Source: Priapulus caudatus (taxonomy: Eukaryota; Priapulida; Priapulimorpha; Priapulimorphida; Priapulidae). From it: a DNA stretch of 22,060 bases. Positions 16,128 to 22,060 of the stretch are shown one piece after another. The translations under genes and the position numbers were made by a program. The stretch lies in contig NW_014577551.1 in NCBI RefSeq assembly GCF_000485595.1, positions 163,976-186,035 of the forward strand, given 5' to 3'. Positions within the stretch are counted from its first letter, which is position 1, and every line of letters begins with the position of its first letter. The notes below the pieces were generated by a model, which did no database searches, had not been told where the DNA came from, and worked only from the letters and a program-made list of their open reading frames with translations.

Positions 16128-19100
16128 ACCTGTGTTTGTAACTATAGGAGCGCGCCCAAGCCTGTAGGGTGCAAAACTCATCACTAAACTTCATCCCCTC
16201 CCGTCCTCCGCCTTGCCTCCTTTGTCCCTCGCTCCGTCTCCTTCTTCTTCTACCCCACCCCTCAGCTATCTTTCCTGCCGCCTGTCCTCAGTCTCCCACT
16301 CTTCTCTCTTCTTCAGCAAGCTATATTAATTTATACAGTTTCTTCAGTACGCACTGCACGCCTGAAACGGTGCTCGCGCATGCGCAATATCTCTCGAGAG
16401 GAATAATATTTTGCAACAATTATACATTTAAAATTAAGAGGAGTTATCCTAGCAGAGATTTATATGATAACATTCTACCAGTACCCCTCACTTAAGAAAT
16501 AGGAAGAAGACCTGGCATGTACGGTTCCCTCTGCTTATGCCAGTCAGTACATAATCTGGCTACGTTATATAGTTTGTTAGAGCATGCGCAATATATCTCA
16601 CCAGAGAAGTTATATTTCGTGATGAATATGCATTCAATATGGTTAGGAGCTATCTCAGCATAGGTTTATGTAATAAATTGTTATCAGTAGACCTGTGTTT
16701 ATGATTAGGACAGCGCCCTAGCCTGTAGGTTGCAAAACTCTTACTTCACCCCCTCCCGGCCGCCCTCCTCCTTGCCTCCTTTGTCCCTCACACAGCCTCC
16801 TTCTTCTTCTACCCCCCTCAGCTATATTTTCTGCCGCCTGTCCTCAATCTCCCACTCCTCTCTCTTCCTCAGCAAGCTAAATTATACAGTGTTCTTCAGT
16901 CCGCACTGCACGCCTGAAACGGTGTTCGCGCATGCGCAATATCTTCCGAAAAGAATAATATTTTGCGGAAATTATGCATTTAAAATAAAGAGGAGTTATC
17001 CTAGCATACATTTATACGATAACATTCTACCAGTACGCCTTACTTAAGAAATAGGAAGAAGATATTGCATGTATGGTCCCCGCTGCATATGCCAGTCAGT
17101 ACACAATCTGGTCACGTTATTGTGTTAGAGCATGCGCATTATCTCACCAGAGGAGTTATATTTCGTAATGAATATAAATTTAATATGGTTAGGGGATATC
17201 TCAGCATAGATATCTGTTATAAATTGTTATCAGTAGGCCTGTTTATATAATTAGGAGAGCGCCCTAGCCTGTAGGGTGCAAAACTCCTACTTTATCCCCT
17301 CCCGTACTCCCCTTGCCTCCTTTGTCCCTCGCTCAGCCTCCTTCTTCTTCTACCCCCCTCAGCTATCTTTCCTACCGCCTGTCCTCAGTCTCCCACTTCA
17401 CTGTCTTCTTCAGCAAACTATATTATACAGTGTTCTTCAGTCCGCACTGCACGCCTTAAACGGTGCTCGAGCATGCGCAATATCTCCCGAGAAGAATAAT
17501 ATTTAGCGAAAATTATGCATTTAAAATAAAGAGGAGTTATCCTAGCATACATTTATACGATAACATTCTACCAGTACCCGTCACTTAAGAAATAGAAAGA
17601 AGACATTGCATGTAAGGTCCCCGGCCGCTGCATATGCCAGTCAGTACACAATCTGCCTACGTTAGTTTGTTGTAGCATGCGCAATATCTCACCAGAGGAG
17701 TTATATTTCGTTATTAATATGCATTTAATATGGTTATAGGGGCTATCTCAGCATAGGTTTATGTAATAAATTGTTACCAGTAGACCTGTGTTTATAATTA
17801 GGACAGCGCCCTAGCCTGTAGGGTGCAAAACTCCTACTTTATCCTATCCCGTCATCCTCTTTGCCTCCTTTGTCCTTTGCTCAGCCTCCTTCTTCTTCTA
17901 CCTCTTGCTCAGCTATCTTTCCCGCCGCCTGTCCTCAGTCTCCCACTCCTCTGTTTTCTTCAGCAAGCTATAGTATGCAGTTTTCTTCAGTCCATACTGC
18001 ACGCCTGAAGCGGTGCTCGCGCATGCGCAATATCTCTCGAGAGGATTAATATTTTGCGACAATTATGCATTTAAAATGAAGAGAGGCTATCCTAGCAGAG
18101 ATTTACATGATAACATTCTACCAGCACCCCTCACCTAAGGCTAAGAGATGGGACGAGGACCCTGCATGTAAGGTACCCGTTGCATATGCCAGTCAGTACA
18201 CAATCAGGCTATACATTAGTGTGTTAGCGCATACGCAAGATCTCACCATAGGAGTTATATTTCGTGATAAACATACATTTAATATGGTTAGGAACTTAGG
18301 GGGTATCTCAGCATAGATTTATGTAATGAATTGTTATCAGTAGACCTGTGTTTATAATTAGGACATTGCCCTAGCCTGTAAGGTGCAATATTCCTACTTC
18401 ATCCTTTCCTGTCGTCCCCCTTGCCTCCTTTGTCCCTCACTCAGCCTCCTTCTTTTTCTACCCACTCAGCTATTTTTCCTGTCGCCTGTCCTCACTCTTC
18501 CACTCCGTTCTCTTCTTCAGCAAGCTATATTATGCAGTTTTCTTCAGTCCGTACTGCACGCCTGAAACGTGCTGGCGCAAGCGCAATATTTCCCGAGAAG
18601 AATATTATTTTGCGGAAATTATGCATTTAAAATAAAGAGTAGTTATCCTAGCAGAGATTTATATGATAACATTCTACCAGTACCCCCCACTTAAGAAATA
18701 GGAAGAAGACCTGGCATGTATGGTTTCCGCTGCTTATGCCAGTCAGTAGATAATCTGGCTACATTAGTTTGTTAGAGCATGCGCAATATCTCACCAGAGG
18801 AGTTATATTTCGTGATGAATATGCATTCAATATAGTTAGGGGCTATCTCAGCATAGGTTTATGTGTGTGAATGTTTATGTAATAAATTGTTATCAGTAGA
18901 CCTGTGTTTAGAATTAGGACAGCGCCCTAGCCTGTAGGGTGCAAAACTCCTACTTCATCCTATCCCGTCCTCCCCCTTGCCTCCTTTGCCCCTCGCTCAT
19001 CCTCCTTCTTCTACCCCCACCCCACCCCTCAGCTATCTTTCCTGCCGCCTGTCCTCAGTCTCTCACTCCTCTCTCTTCTTCAGCAAGCTATATTATACAG

Positions 19101-19935
19101 TTTTCTTCAGTCCGTACTGCACGCCTGAAACGGTGCTCACGCATGCGCAATATTTCCAGAGAAGAATAATATTTTGCAGAAATTATGCGTTTAAAATAAA
19201 GAGGAGTTATCCTAGCATACATTTATACGATATCATTTTACCAGTAAGCCTCACTTAAGAACTAGGAAGAAGACATTGCATGTAAGGTCCCCGCTGCACA
19301 TGCCAGTCAGTACACAATCTGGTCACGTTATTGTGTTAGCGCATGCGCAATATCTCACCAGAGGAGTTATATTTCGTGATAAATATACATTTAATATGGT
19401 TAGGGGATATCTCAACATATATTTATGTAATAAATTGTTATCAGTAGACCTGTGTTTATAATTAGGAGAGCGCCCTAGCCTGTAGGGTGCGAAACTCCTA
19501 CTAATTCATCCCCTCCCATACTCCCCTTGCCTCCTTTGTCCTTCGCTCAGCCCCCTTCTTCTTCTACCCCCCACCCCACTTCTCGGCTATCTTTCCTGCC
19601 GCCTGTCCCCAGTCTCCCACTCCTCTCTCTTCTTCAGCAAGCTATATTATACAGTTTTCTTCAGTCCGCACTGCACGCCTGAATCGGTGCTCGGGCATGC
19701 GCAATATCTCCCGAGAAGAAGAATATTTTGCGGAAATTATGTATTTAAAATAAAGAGGAGTTATCCTAGCATACATTTATACGATAAAATTCTACCAGTA
19801 CCCCTCACTTAAGAAATAGGAAGAAGACATTGCATGTAAGGTATTGCATTTAATATGGTTATGTATTAAATTGTTATCAGTAGACCCGTGTTTATAATTA
19901 GGACACCGCCATAGCCTGCAGACTGCAAAACATCT
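16128..19935. repeat. Satellite array of seven ~550-bp units
   Basis: The marker CCTGTAG(G/A)GTGCAA(A/T) begins units at 16161, 16722, 17268, 17815, 18375, 18931 and 19479, and a degraded eighth start is at 19915. Spacings are 561, 546, 547, 560, 556, 548 and 436. The last unit has lost ~110 bp of its second half. Each unit has a pyrimidine-rich segment (TCCTTCTTCTTCTACCCC), then a GCATGCGCAATAT motif, AT-rich sequence, a second GCATGCGCAATAT copy, and CAGTAGACCTGTG. Open frames starting MQNSYF recur by periodicity and do not look coding. Confidence 0.93.
16375..16386. promoter_or_regulatory. NRF1-like palindromic motif recurring in the satellite
   Basis: CGCGCATGCGCA fits the NRF1 consensus YGCGCAYGCGCR exactly. 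The same 12-mer recurs at 16927-16938 and 18018-18029. Other units hold versions with one or two mismatches, and each unit has a second GCATGCGCA site about 200 bp on. Binding is inference only. Confidence 0.35.
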
Positions 19936-20770
19936 ACTTCAGGTTCTAGAATTTCCTATTCCTATTAGAAATTCCTATTGAACCATAGTAAAAGCACCAA
20001 TGATTCTGCCCCTGGTGTGGCACGTATACTTGCTGCCCATAGCTAATTTCTAACCCTGTAGGCTGCACGAGCCATAAGCTAGCTGCTTTGTGAAAGAACG
20101 GCGTGAAGAAATATAAAGTGTTAAAATACAAATTAACATGGCCTTAATTGATATGTGAGTGATTTTACATAATAACAGGGGTAAGATAACGACAGATAGG
20201 TAAGATTTACACTTCGGGTCTAATCTTAGAAAAATGTTAGATCTGATATCGGGAAGCTAAAAAGCGGGATAGATTACGTACGCGAATAACACCGCGTACT
20301 GACGACAAAAATTGATATCCTACATTAATGAAACTTCTCTGTACCAGCTTCTTGCGAAATAAGAGTGTCAGATATAGTTTTTGCCGCCAGCGGAAGCTTT
20401 CGTCCTTGGCCGACTATGGCTATAATTACATGCTAGAACTTGCGCTGTACATTCACCACTAAAAGCCCATGTCATGTTCTCATATGTTTCGCTTTGTTTA
20501 TTCGCCGAGAGAGCAGCGTATAAACTATCGCACACGCACGTGTACACTAGCTTCTTACACTGCTGAAAATAAATTTAGCGCGCATGCATATATACGCCAG
20601 CGGCTGAAAAAGCAAACCTCGTATGCGCGCGCGTGCACTGCCATTCACCCCAATCAAGCACGCATCGGAAAGGATGCCTGCATCTAAACGGAGATCTCGA
20701 TCTCTCTTGACGATGAATTGTGATCGTAAAATATCGAATGACGAATGAAAGAAAGAAAGTGATCGTAACG
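19936..20770. other. Spacer upstream of the SLC22 gene, no gene seen
   Basis: No coding signal is convincing. From about 20380 to 20700 the sequence becomes richer in CG dinucleotides (GCGCGCATGCATATATACGC, ATGCGCGCGCGTGCAC), which may mark a regulatory region of either diverging gene. Confidence 0.4.
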
Positions 20771-20862
20771 TAGAACCAGAGCATATAAATCAACTATAAT
20801 TTATATTTATATTTATATTTATATTTATATTTATAATAAATCATTTATATGCTCTGGTAGAA
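20771..20862. mobile_element. Small MITE-like element with TAGAA target duplication
   Basis: Perfect 15-bp terminal inverted repeats, CCAGAGCATATAAAT (20776-20790) and ATTTATATGCTCTGG (20843-20857), are flanked on both sides by TAGAA (20771-20775 and 20858-20862), as expected for a target-site duplication. The interior is mainly a (TTTATA)n microsatellite. The insert is only 82 bp and encodes nothing. Confidence 0.7.
20802..20834. repeat. (TTTATA)n hexanucleotide microsatellite
   Basis: About five and a half units of TTTATA fill the middle of the MITE-like element, between its inverted repeats. Confidence 0.9.
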
Positions 20863-21128
20863 CAAACTACACTTTAATAATAACGCAACGTACTGGATCA
20901 ATTAATTCACTGACATTACAAGATGTGTCGTTGAGGCGTTAACAAAAACAATGGAACTGAGCCAGCGAGGTTACGACAAGTTCAGCGGGCAAGAAATAGA
21001 GCCGCGGTATTGGGAGAAGGCCAATTACCCATGACACGACATCGATTCGCGTATTGACCGGAGAAACTTCCACCACAGTTCAGTGTTTCGCTGGAGACAG
21101 TGGAAGAACGCAGCGATCTCACTGCGAG
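20863..21128 (+). promoter_or_regulatory. Probable SLC22 promoter region and 5' UTR exon
   Basis: A consensus 5' splice site, TGCGAG|GTAAGT, sits at 21129-21134, about 400 bp before the SLC22 start codon. The sequence before it is GC-richer and has no long open frame, as expected for a non-coding first exon. The transcription start is not determined; no TATA box stands out. Confidence 0.5.
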
Positions 21129-21494
21129 GTAAGTTATAGTTTCAATAAGGCGTTTTATCTATACAAACATGATTAGAGGCTCGAGAGCGTTCCCCGAGAA
21201 GTTTCCCTAGCTTCTCGCAGTGTCTAACGAGCTTCAGTTTAGATATATCTCATAATATTACTGCAACTCTGTCGTGCTTTTGTAATAACCTATATATGCA
21301 CATATCCATGAGCGTTTAAAACTTTATTTCTTCGTACACGATCAATTAATTATCAGCATATCATCATTATTATATGCGCGTAGTTTGCGTGGCGGCGAAA
21401 TATATATTGAATCAAATTTACCCGTGATAAACACTGACTCGCTATTAACACGACCACACGATCGTAATTTTATGTTCATTGAAATCAGCTTCAG
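21129..21494 (+). other. Probable 5' UTR intron of the SLC22 gene
   Basis: It runs from the GTAAGT donor at 21129 to a candidate acceptor CAGCTTCAG ending at 21494. An alternative AG lies directly before the ATG (21526-21527). The interior is AT-rich with no repeat of note. Confidence 0.45.
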
Positions 21495-21527
21495 AAATAA
21501 AGGTATATATCTATCCACACGCGAAAG

Positions 21528-21968
21528 ATGGAACAGACGCAGCACATCGCCACACAAGAGGGCGCCACTAAGCCTGGACAGGTCTCCATGACAACCGCGA
21601 CTAAGGTTGCAGAGATCGAGGACTTGCTGGGAAAGTTCAAAGGTCGCAGCAGACCTCAGTTAGCCGTGATTTTGATGACCTATCTATGGGAGTTGGCGGC
21701 AGCTGGTAACCTTCTAGGTTCCAGTTTTATCGCCGCCACGCCCGACCACCGATGCGCACTGCCCCCTGGCGTGAACGCCAGCGTCGGCATCCCGACGCGA
21801 GTCGACAGGAACGGCGTCGAGATGTTCGAGAAGTGCACGAAGTACGGAACGTTGACGGCGATGAACAACACGGCATGGGAAGACTCGATTGACAATGCGA
21901 CGATGGTGCCATGCGGCAGCGACGGATGGTGGTACTCGAATGAGTACAAGGAAACGATTACGACCGAG
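21528..21968 (+). CDS. SLC22-family solute transporter, first coding exon (residues 1-147), 3' part beyond the window
   Basis: SLC22 proteins are 12-helix plasma-membrane major-facilitator carriers for organic cations, carnitine or anions. The exon shows their N-terminal layout: a cytosolic start with KVAEIEDLLGKF (26-37), a first membrane segment (about 44-70) ending LLGSSFIAATPDHRCALP, then the large extracellular loop with Cys76, Cys103 and Cys129, N-glycosylation sequons at Asn83, Asn113 and Asn123, and WWYSNEYKETITTE, which in the family precedes (F/W)DLVC. The ATG has A at -3 and G at +4, with an in-frame TAA at 21498-21500 upstream. The exon ends GAG|GTAGGG, phase 0. The frame stays open through the (GT)n tract to the window end, but homology supports splicing here. 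Substrate and subfamily cannot be assigned from this exon alone. Confidence 0.9.
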
Positions 21969-21980
21969 GTAGGGGTGCGC

Positions 21981-22049
<69 letters not shown>

Positions 22050-22060
22050 TGTGTGCGTGT
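21969..22060. repeat. Long (GT)n microsatellite starting at the SLC22 exon 1 donor
   Basis: After GTAGGGGTGCGCGC the sequence is an almost uninterrupted GT run to the end of the window, with CGCGTGTGTGCGTGT at the edge. It begins within about 15 bases of the donor. The tract can form Z-DNA and its true length is unknown. Confidence 0.95.

Noticed and set aside
16169-19461. Recurring MQNSYF... open frames in the satellite
   Set aside because: They start at GTG, not ATG, stop at different places in each unit and shift frame between units. They reflect repeat periodicity and a pyrimidine-rich segment.
21680-21949. Minus-strand frames opposite the SLC22 exon
   Set aside because: They are shadows of the plus-strand exon, which carries clear SLC22 family motifs.

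Overview
The window is metazoan nuclear DNA: AT-rich, with many short exons bounded by GT-AG introns and dense tandem repeats. There are no bacterial-style operons. The dispersed (GACG)n hairpin elements and the gene content fit a marine invertebrate, possibly lophotrochozoan, but the sequence alone does not settle the taxon.

Two genes can be supported. The first, on the minus strand from 13573 down to 771, is the N-terminal 835 residues (18 coding exons) of the strumpellin orthologue WASHC5, a core subunit of the endosomal WASH actin-nucleation complex. Exon phases all agree and residue-by-residue similarity to vertebrate strumpellin is high. The last ~28% of the protein lies beyond the left edge. 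The second, on the plus strand at the right edge, is the first coding exon (147 residues) of an SLC22-family (organic cation/carnitine-type) transporter, with a likely 5' UTR exon upstream. The two genes diverge (head to head) across about 8 kb without a recognisable gene.

Layout: 1-770 is WASHC5 intron 18 with two copies of a hairpin-ended dispersed element. 771-13573 holds the WASHC5 exons and introns. Four of those introns (6, 8, 13, 14) carry tandem repeats beside an exon, and in three of them the repeat unit contains the splice site itself. 13584-14170 is unassigned spacer. 14171-15820 is a nearly identical tandem dimer of an ~822-bp hairpin-rich element. 16128-19935 is a satellite of seven ~550-bp units with recurring GCATGCGC motifs. 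19936-21128 is spacer with a small MITE-like element at 20771-20862 and the presumed SLC22 promoter and 5' UTR. 21129-22060 holds the SLC22 5' UTR intron, the first coding exon and a long (GT)n tract that starts just after its donor site.

The most interesting signal is the repeated amplification of splice sites inside one conserved gene. Intron 13 holds about 40 copies of its own 3' splice site, intron 8 holds five extra copies of its own 5' splice site, and intron 14 holds further donor copies, one of which matches consensus better than the real donor. The two genes have no evident functional link beyond adjacency.
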